From NCBI GenBank assembly GCA_028289095.1, contig JAQGGY010000013.1, forward strand, positions 1 through 28,425: a stretch of 28,425 nt of DNA, written 5' to 3'. Under the pieces are notes generated by a model. That model saw only the letters and a program-made list of their open reading frames with translations, had not been told where the DNA came from and did not search any database. The stretch comes from Candidatus Saccharimonadota bacterium. Its GTDB lineage: Bacteria > Patescibacteriota > Saccharimonadia > Saccharimonadales > Saccharimonadaceae. Positions within the stretch are counted from its first letter, which is position 1. The number at the start of each line of letters is the position of its first letter. A program made the translations under genes and the position numbers. Of this stretch, positions 22,359 through 28,425 are shown in pieces.

Positions 22359-23228
22359 GTGGCATCAACGCAACAGCTTAAATCACGTATCCGCTCGGTA
22401 AAAAGTACCAAGCAGATTACTAAAGCTATGCAAATGGTTGCGGCCAGTAAAATGCGTCGCGCCCAAGAAGCCGACAAAGCCGCCGAACCATACACGCACG
22501 CGGCCAACGAGTTGTTGACGTACTTTGCTAGCCAAGGTGTCACTGCGCAGCATCCATTGTTTCAGGCACGAAAAATCGATACTCGTTTATTGATCGTCGT
22601 TGCTAGTGACAAAGGGCTTGCCGGTGCGTACAACAGCAATATCGCTAAAACGTACATTAACGAACTGCGCGATGACAAGAAAAACAACGTCAAAACAAAA
22701 TCGATTGCTGTGGGTCGCAAGGCATCACAATATGCAACACGCTTGAATCACACGGATATTTTGGGTGTGTATGAAAACCTACCAGATAGCCCAGGTTCAA
22801 GTGAATTGCATGCGATTTTAGATACGGCCATCAAAAATTTCACCAATGGTGACGTTGATGCCGTGGACGTTATTTACACAAAGTTCATCAGCGGCATGGT
22901 TCAACAAGTTATAGTGAAACGTATCTTGCCCGCTGGCTTTGAAGAAACCGAGGTTTCAACCGAAATCAGTAGCGCGTTGTACGAACCAAGCGTCGAAGAA
23001 GTCTTGAATGGTGTCACCTACCGATTAGTATCGGCACAAATCTTTCAGGCACTACTAGACGCACGGGCCAGCGAACACAGTATGCGCATGATGGCCATGA
23101 AAAACGCCACCGACAATGCTTCGGAATTAGCCGATGATTTGACGCTAGAAATGAACAAGGCCCGTCAAAGCGCGATCACCCAGGAATTAGCAGAAATATC
23201 AGGCGGCGTAGAGGCTCTTAGCGAGTAA
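22359..23228 (+). CDS. atpG: ATP synthase F1 subunit gamma
   Basis: The 289-residue central shaft has the N-terminal helix TQQLKSRIRSVKSTKQITKA and then MQMVAASKMRRAQ. The Rossmann-like middle has VVASDKGLAGAYN. The C-terminal helix is MRMMAMKNATDNASELADDL and then LEMNKARQSAITQELAEIS. These are the family landmarks. The start is GTG 22359, three bases after the atpA stop, with GAGG in the end of atpA. Coupled translation is likely. Confidence 0.97.
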   Translation: MASTQQLKSRIRSVKSTKQITKAMQMVAASKMRRAQEADKAAEPYTHAANELLTYFASQGVTAQHPLFQARKIDTRLLIVVASDKGLAGAYNSNIAKTYINELRDDKKNNVKTKSIAVGRKASQYATRLNHTDILGVYENLPDSPGSSELHAILDTAIKNFTNGDVDAVDVIYTKFISGMVQQVIVKRILPAGFEETEVSTEISSALYEPSVEEVLNGVTYRLVSAQIFQALLDARASEHSMRMMAMKNATDNASELADDLTLEMNKARQSAITQELAEISGGVEALSE

Positions 23229-23252
23229 CACGTGAGTAATAAGGAGAATATG

Positions 23253-24632
23253 ATGAGTAAAGAACAAACAGTCGGCCGCATTATCCAAGTTGTTGGTGTT
23301 GTGGTGGACGTCGAATTTAGCGACAAAAACCTACCAAGTATGTACGATGCTTTGTTAATCGTGCACAATAAAAAAACCATTACCCTAGAAGTTGCTCAGC
23401 ACCTTGACGAACGAACCGTCCGTGCGATTTCAATGTCTAGCACCGATGGATTACGTCGTGGCCAAGAAGTCACTGCAACAGGCGCACCAATCAGCGTTCC
23501 TGTCGGTAGCGAAACCCAAGGCCGTATGTTTAATGTCGTTGGTGATCCGATTGACGGCAAGCCTGCGCCAAAAGGCAAACGCAGTTCGATTCACCGCGAA
23601 CCACCTGCTCTGTCCGAACAAGCGAACAAAACTGAAATCCTTGAAACGGGTATCAAAGTTATTGACTTGATTGCGCCACTTACAAAGGGTGGTAAAGCTG
23701 GTCTGTTCGCCGGTGCTGGCGTCGGCAAGACCGTCTTGATTCAGGAGTTAATCAACAATATTGCTAAATTCCACAGTGGTAACAGTGTGTTCGCCGGTGT
23801 TGGTGAGCGTACCCGTGAAGGCAACGACTTGTACCATGAAATGGAAGAAGCCGGCGTGCTTGGCAAAACGAGCCTTGTCTTTGGCCAGATGAACGAACCA
23901 CCAGGCGCCCGTCTGCGTGTTGCCCTTTCAGGCCTTGCTATGGCCGAAGCTTTCCGTGACGAAGGCAAAGACGTCCTACTATTTATCGACAATATCTATC
24001 GCTACACTCAGGCCGGTGCCGAAGTTTCTGCTCTACTCGGCCGTCTGCCTTCCGCCGTTGGTTACCAACCGAACTTGCAACAAGAAATGGGTGCATTACA
24101 GGAACGTATTACCAGTACGAAAAAGGGCTCTATCACGTCCGTACAGGCCGTCTACGTGCCTGCCGATGACCTTACTGACCCAGCGCCTGCAACGACGTTT
24201 GCCCACTTAGACGCGACAATCGTTATGAACCGTGCGCTAACAGAAATTGGTATCTACCCTGCTGTCGACGTTCTAGACAGTAGCTCGAATAGCCTTGATC
24301 CAGAAGTTGTCGGTGAAGAACATTACGGCGTCGCCCGTGAAGTTCAGCGTGTCTTGCAACAATACAAAGAATTACAGGATATCATCGCTATCCTTGGTAT
24401 GGAAGAATTATCTGACGACCAAAAGCAAACCGTTAACCGCGCCCGCCGCTTGCAACGTTTCTTTGCCCAGCCGTTCTTTGTAGCCGAGCAGTTTACTGGT
24501 GCGCCAGGTGCGTACATTAAACTAGAAGACACTATTCGTGACGCCAAAGACATCCTGTCTGGCAAATACGACGACAAGCCTGAAAGCTGGTTCTATATGG
24601 CCGCTGGCAGCCTTGCTGACAAAAAAGATTAG
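23253..24632 (+). CDS. atpD: ATP synthase F1 subunit beta
   Basis: This 459-residue subunit carries the catalytic sites. Walker A is GAGVGKTVLIQEL (about 153-165). The catalytic Glu is in GVGERTREGNDLY. Walker B is VLLFIDNIYRYTQAG, where the family usually has FRFTQ. VPADDLTDPAPATTFAHLD follows. Start: AAGGAG (23241-23246) suits ATG 23253 (6-nt spacing) better than ATG 23250 or the upstream GTG 23232. It is the last gene before the operon terminator; atpC is not next to it. Confidence 0.97.
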   Translation: MSKEQTVGRIIQVVGVVVDVEFSDKNLPSMYDALLIVHNKKTITLEVAQHLDERTVRAISMSSTDGLRRGQEVTATGAPISVPVGSETQGRMFNVVGDPIDGKPAPKGKRSSIHREPPALSEQANKTEILETGIKVIDLIAPLTKGGKAGLFAGAGVGKTVLIQELINNIAKFHSGNSVFAGVGERTREGNDLYHEMEEAGVLGKTSLVFGQMNEPPGARLRVALSGLAMAEAFRDEGKDVLLFIDNIYRYTQAGAEVSALLGRLPSAVGYQPNLQQEMGALQERITSTKKGSITSVQAVYVPADDLTDPAPATTFAHLDATIVMNRALTEIGIYPAVDVLDSSSNSLDPEVVGEEHYGVAREVQRVLQQYKELQDIIAILGMEELSDDQKQTVNRARRLQRFFAQPFFVAEQFTGAPGAYIKLEDTIRDAKDILSGKYDDKPESWFYMAAGSLADKKD

Positions 24633-24643
24633 TTTCATCGACC

Positions 24644-24679
24644 AAAAACAACCCTGTCCAATCGGCAGGGTTGTTTTTT
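24644..24679 (+). terminator. Intrinsic terminator after atpD
   Basis: A stem of AAAAACAACCCTG and CAGGGTTGTTTTT has a 9-nt loop and ends in a T-tract. It closes the atpI-D unit before atpC. Confidence 0.92.
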
Positions 24680-24693
24680 ATCTAATTTTGTGC

Positions 24694-24699
24694 TATAAT
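24694..24699 (+). promoter_or_regulatory. Extended -10 box of the 24760 gene
   Basis: TGcTATAAT. A weak TTGTTT at 17-nt spacing lies inside the T-tract of the atpD terminator. The predicted leader is about 54 nt. Confidence 0.55.
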
Positions 24700-24738
24700 A
24701 TATCATAGAGTAGTTCACTGAGTAATTTACTCGAAACT

Positions 24739-24755
24739 TGATAGATAGATTGGAG
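24739..24755 (+). promoter_or_regulatory. 5' UTR element including the Shine-Dalgarno, complementary to the 3' UTR
   Basis: TGATAGATAGATTGGAG contains the GGAG ribosome-binding site of the 24760 gene. It can pair over 17 bases (one G-U) with 25214-25230 after the same gene. Confidence 0.55.
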
Positions 24756-24759
24756 CAAT

Positions 24760-25155
24760 ATGGCAAACCCATTCGTCCGAGATATAGACGGCGACGGAGT
24801 CAAGCAACTTGATTTGGTCAGAGTTCTGGCTGCGGGTGCAATAGCACTCGTCTTGCTCGTCCTCATCGCTGGTTTTATTTCGGGTCCACCAACATGGATC
24901 AGCGGGCTTTTCGGAGCAATCGAGGGATTTACCAGATTTTTCGGCATTTTCCTGTGCTTGCCACTGATTATCTTTTTCTTTTTCTATCGGCGTAGTTTGC
25001 TGAAGCCAAAAGAAGATGATGACAGCTTTACGTATGCCAAGCGAAAAAAGACTGCCGGCCGGCTGCTGATTGTGATAATTGTCTTGGCCGTGTACATGGT
25101 CATTACATATGTCATTTGGATTATAACGATCCTTGCAGTCGCAGTTACAGGCTAG
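24760..25155 (+). CDS. Hypothetical small membrane protein inserted between atpD and atpC
   Basis: Family not recognised. The 131 residues form about three membrane helices (about 19-41, 50-76 and 101-129). They are separated by a Gly/Pro loop and a charged loop (RRSLLKPKEDDDSFTYAKRKK). The N-terminus NPFVRDIDGDGVKQLDL contains a D-x-D-x-D-G pattern like a calcium loop, though one is not enough to claim binding. GGAG lies 5 nt before the ATG. The gene has its own extended -10 promoter, is followed by a perfect hairpin and a terminator, and is flanked by a long inverted complementarity between its 5' and 3' UTRs. Its position splits atpC from the rest of the ATP synthase operon. Confidence 0.7.
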   Translation: MANPFVRDIDGDGVKQLDLVRVLAAGAIALVLLVLIAGFISGPPTWISGLFGAIEGFTRFFGIFLCLPLIIFFFFYRRSLLKPKEDDDSFTYAKRKKTAGRLLIVIIVLAVYMVITYVIWIITILAVAVTG

Positions 25156-25174
25156 CGGCCGTACATCATTTATC

Positions 25175-25207
25175 GTAAGAGTGGCGGCGCACTGTCGCCA
25201 CTCTTAC
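25175..25207 (+). other. Perfect 12-bp hairpin without U-tract in the 3' UTR of the 24760 gene
   Basis: GTAAGAGTGGCG and CGCCACTCTTAC enclose a 9-nt loop. No T-run follows on either strand, so it is probably an RNA-stabilising or protein-binding structure, not a terminator. Confidence 0.6.
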
Positions 25208-25213
25208 ACCCCA

Positions 25214-25230
25214 CTTCAATCTATCTATCA
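25214..25230 (+). promoter_or_regulatory. 3' UTR anti-Shine-Dalgarno element
   Basis: CTTCAATCTATCTATCA is complementary to 24739-24755, including GGAG. It lies before the next terminator, so it should be in the same mRNA. Confidence 0.5.
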
Positions 25231-25240
25231 TATAAACACC

Positions 25241-25263
25241 ACTCGCCAGCGGCGGGTTTTTTT
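25241..25263 (+). terminator. Intrinsic terminator before atpC
   Basis: ACTCGCC-AGC-GGCGGGT is a 7-bp stem (one G-T) followed directly by a run of T. Confidence 0.85.
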
Positions 25264-25268
25264 GTTAC

Positions 25269-25274
25269 TATAAT
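25269..25274 (+). promoter_or_regulatory. -10 box of atpC
   Basis: TATAAT, 4 nt before the atpC ATG and only 5 nt after the preceding terminator T-run. Confidence 0.6.
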
Positions 25275-25278
25275 AGAT

Positions 25279-25701
25279 ATGAATCTAGAACTTATTACCC
25301 TACTTGGCAAAAAAGTTGACCAAGAAGTCTACGAAGTAATCATCCCTACTGCTGATGGCGAGATTGCGGTATTTCCTGGGCACGAACCACTTGTTGGCAT
25401 CGCGGTACCGGGTGCAATCGCGATTCGCACTAACAAGGGCGATGATGACAGTAAATTAGACTATTATGCCATTAGTGGCGGCGTCATTGAAATTTCACAA
25501 AAGCACGTGCGCGTCCTTGTTGACGAAGCCGATGCGAGTAGCGATATTGTCGAAGCCGAAACTAAAGCCGCACTCGATCGTGCTATTAAAATGCGCGATA
25601 GTGCCAAAAACCAAGTTGAGCTTGAAAAAGCGCATGAACTTGTCGACCGTCACACGGTACGCCTAAAAGTCGCTGGCCTGCGTCGCCGCCATCATCGCTA
25701 A
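25279..25701 (+). CDS. atpC: ATP synthase F1 subunit epsilon
   Basis: Epsilon sits at the foot of gamma and can inhibit ATP hydrolysis. The 140 residues contain the N-terminal beta-sandwich (VIIPTADGEIAVFPGHEPLVG, PGAIAIRTN, YYAISGGVIEIS) and the C-terminal two-helix region (SSDIVEAETKAALDRAIKM and then QVELEKAHELVDRHTVRLK). The tail is basic (GLRRRHHR). It is not in the operon with atpI-D but has its own leaderless-type promoter, after a terminator. Regulation separate from the catalytic core is inferred. Confidence 0.95.
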   Translation: MNLELITLLGKKVDQEVYEVIIPTADGEIAVFPGHEPLVGIAVPGAIAIRTNKGDDDSKLDYYAISGGVIEISQKHVRVLVDEADASSDIVEAETKAALDRAIKMRDSAKNQVELEKAHELVDRHTVRLKVAGLRRRHHR

Positions 25702-25719
25702 ATAATAGCCAAAAATGTA

Positions 25720-25758
25720 AAAAGTACTACCCGCTCCCCTGTGCGGGCTTTACTTTTA
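25720..25758 (+). terminator. Intrinsic terminator after atpC
   Basis: AAAAGTA...CCCGC pairs with GCGGG...TACTTTT, leaving two small internal loops, and runs into T-rich sequence. Confidence 0.75.
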
Positions 25759-25843
25759 TTTATCACTGGCGTATAAAAATATAAAGAAATTAAAAAAATA
25801 TAAAAGTTTGGACAATAATATGAATGAACAAGGAGTGTATGAA

Positions 25844-26896
25844 ATGCCATATGATACATTAGAGCGTGAGCAAACCCACGAAGTTGTATGTCTTGCTGAA
25901 AATGGCTTAGGATTTGGCGAAGGCAAGATTAGCGTAGCGAAACGAATCGAAAACAGCGAGTTGTCTCATGATGATTTACGTATTGGCAATGAAATTATCT
26001 CAAACGACCCTGAAGTTTTTTCAAAGACTGATATTGATGCGAATGACGACGGATGTGGAGACGGTCGCCAAGCTGCTCGAATCTTCCGTATTGTTGATAC
26101 GAAAACTGGCGAAATGGAAGAATTTAACAAGTCGCGACGTCGTGCAAAATTATTTGGTGGAGGACTGGTTGTTGCATCGAGTATGTGGCGTGCTATTAGC
26201 GGGCCAGTACGCCGTAACGAAACTGTTCTTGGTGACCGTCAATTTATCGCTGGTAAATTATCGGACATGAATATCGAATATGGGGCACATACGGATACTG
26301 ACGCCGAGGGTGATATGAGTGGGTGTGGTGCGATTGATCATCACCCAAAGACCACCAAGAATGCACTTAAATATCGTACTCAGATCGAAGGGGTACTGCG
26401 CGTGCTGTATGGGGAATCTTATGCAGAAAATGTTACAGCGATCGAATCTGTATTCGCGACGTATCAAGCGATTGAGGACGACAAGATGTACTATTCAAAC
26501 GCAGACGGCAAGTCAACCATGGACTTTATAAAAAATGATGGTGCTGTCATTAAGGAGCTATCAGCCGACCATCTAGAGGCATATGTCGTACTGAACGATA
26601 TCGAAGGAACGACATTCGATCAGCGTAAATTCGATGTCAAATTAAAAGATGCTGGTGTCGAGTCAGAGCCGCAAGCATTTGTTATTGATATTTGGCGTGG
26701 CCGAATGTACGCTGACGCAATCGCGCAGATTGCAGTCGAAAATATTCCAGGCATTGATTTCGAAGAAGCACGCAAAATAGCGTATGCGGACTTCCTTATT
26801 CGGACATTAGGTGTCTCGTCGACACTAACGGCTGGCGATCAGCCTGTTCTGGCGCGTATGCGCGAAAACCACGCGGACTTCGCACTTACTGCATAA
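25844..26896 (+). CDS. Cadmium (zeta/CDCA)-type carbonic-anhydrase-like protein
   Basis: The 350-residue protein has a Cys-Asp-Arg and His...Cys arrangement like beta/zeta carbonic anhydrases: NDDGCGDGR (C71, D73, R75), YGAHTD (H149) and SGCGAIDHHP (C161). Beta enzymes use C-x-D-x-R and H-x-x-C-G-A. Here His and Cys are 12 apart, closer to the diatom CDCA design. I recall Saccharibacteria proteins being named cadmium-containing carbonic anhydrase; this is memory, not a search. Carbonic anhydrases interconvert CO2 and bicarbonate; catalysis here is unproven. There is no signal peptide. ATG 25844 is chosen because AAGGAG (25830-25835) is 8 nt upstream. TTG 25808 and ATG 25820 are longer options. 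The region before it is very A/T-rich. Confidence 0.65.
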   Translation: MPYDTLEREQTHEVVCLAENGLGFGEGKISVAKRIENSELSHDDLRIGNEIISNDPEVFSKTDIDANDDGCGDGRQAARIFRIVDTKTGEMEEFNKSRRRAKLFGGGLVVASSMWRAISGPVRRNETVLGDRQFIAGKLSDMNIEYGAHTDTDAEGDMSGCGAIDHHPKTTKNALKYRTQIEGVLRVLYGESYAENVTAIESVFATYQAIEDDKMYYSNADGKSTMDFIKNDGAVIKELSADHLEAYVVLNDIEGTTFDQRKFDVKLKDAGVESEPQAFVIDIWRGRMYADAIAQIAVENIPGIDFEEARKIAYADFLIRTLGVSSTLTAGDQPVLARMRENHADFALTA

Positions 26897-26910
26897 GAAT
26901 AACCACTGTT

Positions 26911-26941
26911 AAAAACGACGGAGTTGCATCCGTCGTTTTTT
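26911..26941 (+). terminator. Intrinsic terminator after the carbonic-anhydrase-like gene
   Basis: AAAAACGACGGA-GTTGCA-TCCGTCGTTTTT: a 12-bp perfect stem ending in a T-tract. Confidence 0.93.
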
Positions 26942-27111
26942 ATTACTATTTGTCTGTATGACAAGTCATGATATCACGGTGAGTTTATAGGGTGCGAGAG
27001 TGGTTATGGTTGGCGCGCCTACTATCCTACTGTATGATACAAACAGATCGCCGTGAAACAATTCGCTGGCGAATCGTTGCTTAACAGGTAGAAAAGAAAA
27101 AGGTGACAAGC
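26942..27111. other. Intergenic leader region of the acyltransferase gene
   Basis: These 170 bases carry no supported gene. They hold a possible -10 (TATGAT, 27033-27038), a small ATTCGC-TG-GCGAAT inverted repeat (27061-27074) and a purine-rich stretch with AAAGGTG just before the start codon. Confidence 0.4.
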
Positions 27112-27762
27112 ATGCTGTATCATGTTTTTAGGCTACTCCTCGTCGCGCCGATTGTATGGTGGATATACCGCGTAACAGTGAGTGGTAAAAAGAACTTACC
27201 TAAAAAAGGCGGCTTCATTCTTGCCGCAAACCATCTGGCCAAGTCAGACTCGGCCATCATTGTGTCAATATTTCGCCGTAAAATTATTTTCGGCGCAAAG
27301 AAAGAATATTTTGTTGGTCGTGGCATAGCGGGTCAATTCGTGAAGTGGTTTTTTCGGTCATCAGATCAAATCCCTGTTGACCGGACGGGTCGTGGTGCGG
27401 TGGCATTCATTAATGATGCGGTGAGCGCAGTCAAGCAACGTAAAATTGTTGGACTGCATGTTGAAGGCACGCGTTCGCCTGACGGACGTCTGTATAAGGC
27501 GCGTGTTGGCGTCGCTAAAATCGCCAAAGCAAGTCATGTCCCTATCGTGCCAATTGCGATTATAGGAACTGATGTAGCGAAACCAGCAGGTCGTCGTAAA
27601 AAGGTACGCATTATTATCGGCAAAGCAATTCATCATGATGAGTACAAAGACTTATCGCCGAATCAAATTGCTGCGCTGGTGACTCAGCGCATTCATCAAC
27701 TCAGCGGCCAAGAACTAGTTGATGATTATGCGCCGATTCCCGTCCCCAAAGACCTTCACTAA
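27112..27762 (+). CDS. plsC: 1-acyl-sn-glycerol-3-phosphate acyltransferase (PlsC family)
   Basis: This membrane enzyme adds an acyl chain to lysophosphatidate, making phosphatidate for phospholipids. The 216 residues have a hydrophobic N-terminal helix (about 5-20) and motif I NHLAKSD (NHx4D, about 40-46) with the catalytic His. Motif II FVGRG lies in the KKEYFVGRGIAGQ segment. Motif III is VEGTRSPDG (about 116-124). Motif IV is VPIVPIAIIGTD. All acyltransferase blocks are present. ATG 27112 is preferred because AAAGGTG lies upstream; GTG 27103 is inside that sequence. It ends at a strong terminator shared with the convergent dus gene. Confidence 0.93.
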   Translation: MLYHVFRLLLVAPIVWWIYRVTVSGKKNLPKKGGFILAANHLAKSDSAIIVSIFRRKIIFGAKKEYFVGRGIAGQFVKWFFRSSDQIPVDRTGRGAVAFINDAVSAVKQRKIVGLHVEGTRSPDGRLYKARVGVAKIAKASHVPIVPIAIIGTDVAKPAGRRKKVRIIIGKAIHHDEYKDLSPNQIAALVTQRIHQLSGQELVDDYAPIPVPKDLH

Positions 27763-27802
27763 ATAATAAGTGGCGGCAATCCGCCGCCACTTATTATTTT
27801 TT
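27762..27802. terminator. Bidirectional terminator between plsC and dus
   Basis: A 16-bp perfect stem (AATAATAAGTGGCGGC and complement) with loop AATCC, followed by TTTTTCT. It starts at the last base of the plsC stop codon. Confidence 0.93.
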
Positions 27803-27809
27803 CTACCTG

Positions 27810-28425
27810 TTAGGCTAATTCAATTTGACCTAAAATTTGACGCACCTCATCGGTGCTTTTTGTATGCATTAACGTATCGCGCAGTTCGCTGGCACCGTCA
27901 AACTCTCGGACGTATATTTTAAAGAAACGCTTTAAGGGATCGAATTTCCGAGGGCCCAATTCTAGCGTGTACTTGTCATGCAAATCCAACTGTAGTTTTA
28001 ATAAACCTAGTAATTCTTCCCTGCTATGTTCGCGTTTTTCGTGTTCGAAAGCAAACGGATTATGAAACACGCCACGACCAATCATGATACCGTCGATGCC
28101 ATATTGTGCGACTAATTCTTCGCCATGTTGGCGGTCGCGAATATCGCCATTAATAGTTAGTAACGTTTGGGGTGCAATTTCATCACGTAACTTTTTAATT
28201 TCTGGAATCAATTCAAAGTGTGCGTCAGCTTTGCTCATTTCTTTGCGTGTGCGCAGATGGATGGTTAGGTTGACAATGTCTTGTTTTAAAATGTGCGTAA
28301 GCCAATCACGCCATTCGTCAATGTGCGTAAATCCAAGTCGGGTTTTTACACTGACGGGTAGCCCGCCTTGTTTAGCGGCTGCGATTAATTCTGCGGCTAG
28401 TTCTGGTTCGCGTATCAGGCCGCTA
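27810..28425 (-). CDS. dus: tRNA-dihydrouridine synthase, C-terminal part (cut by window edge)
   Basis: Dus enzymes are FMN-dependent and reduce uridines in tRNA D-loops to dihydrouridine. About 204 codons lie in the window; the N-terminus with FMN loop and catalytic Cys is outside. The visible frame reads SGLIREPELAAELIAAAKQG, then LPVSVKTRLGF (the PV.vK.RlG motif), LTIHLRTRKEM (hgRtr block), LLTINGDI (NGDI) and GIDGIMIGRGVFHNPFAF (FMN phosphate-binding). The C-terminal helical domain, FDPLKRFFKIYVREFDG, binds tRNA. A false start at the internal ATG 28238 is likely in automated calls, but the frame stays open to the window edge and matches the family throughout. DusB-like is most probable. 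Confidence 0.93.
   Translation of the reverse strand, partial: SGLIREPELAAELIAAAKQGGLPVSVKTRLGFTHIDEWRDWLTHILKQDIVNLTIHLRTRKEMSKADAHFELIPEIKKLRDEIAPQTLLTINGDIRDRQHGEELVAQYGIDGIMIGRGVFHNPFAFEHEKREHSREELLGLLKLQLDLHDKYTLELGPRKFDPLKRFFKIYVREFDGASELRDTLMHTKSTDEVRQILGQIELA

Noticed and set aside
24770..24810. A D-x-D-x-D-G pattern suggesting an EF-hand or dockerin loop in the 24760 protein.
   Set aside because: There is only one copy, the last positions do not fit the 12-residue loop, and it lies just before a membrane helix.
25774..25806. A/T-rich near-repeat (AAATATAAA twice) before the carbonic-anhydrase-like gene, considered as an origin or iteron.
   Set aside because: It has only two imperfect copies with no DnaA-box cluster. 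An upstream promoter element is the simpler reading.

Overview
The window looks like a chromosomal segment of a Candidatus Saccharibacteria (TM7; Patescibacteria/CPR) genome. This rests on gene content and style, not on a search. The genes are short and tightly packed. There is a complete F-type ATP synthase set, a sortase, a PEGA-domain membrane protein, a prepilin-like adhesin, a carbonic-anhydrase-like protein of a kind I associate with Saccharibacteria, and several lineage-type hypotheticals. TGA is used as a stop (for example at 11050-11052, 13761-13763 and 18286-18284 on the minus strand). This argues against the UGA-recoding CPR lineages Absconditabacteria and Gracilibacteria.

Layout. 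1-4226 holds the 5' end of gltX (minus), an anchored protein with a DUF4367-like end (minus), a PEGA-domain protein (plus) and a sortase (minus). 4345-4431 is tRNA-Leu(CAA). 4529-6877 encodes a large prepilin-like protein with RCC1 repeats and an inserted ricin-type lectin domain. 6909-9300 (minus) holds a possible PD-(D/E)XK-fold protein, a degenerate ribokinase/NnrD-like protein and a HAD phosphatase. 9382-13763 holds small hypotheticals, exodeoxyribonuclease III, smpB, pyrH and a six-helix membrane protein. 13848-17850 holds two GT4 glycosyltransferases and an ABC-F ATPase. 17915-18484 (minus) holds a glutaredoxin and a small CxxC protein. 18527-24632 is the ATP synthase operon atpI-B-E-F-H-A-G-D. 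It ends in a terminator, a small membrane-protein gene follows, and atpC then comes under its own promoter. 25844-28425 holds the carbonic-anhydrase-like gene, a PlsC-type acyltransferase and the 3' part of a dus gene.

Expression signals show a clear pattern. Many promoter-proximal genes have a -10 box, often extended as TGnTATAAT, only 4-11 nt before the start codon. This implies leaderless mRNAs. Genes inside operons or with longer leaders usually have a Shine-Dalgarno sequence. Most transcription units end in strong hairpins, and several of these serve convergent genes.

Functionally, the window combines energy conversion (ATP synthase), cell-surface and host-contact functions (prepilin-lectin, sortase, PEGA protein), probable membrane lipid and glycolipid synthesis (PlsC, two GT4 enzymes), and housekeeping (gltX, smpB, pyrH, xth, dus). 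No gene-free stretch exceeds about 215 bases. I saw no CRISPR array, IS element, rRNA gene or replication origin.
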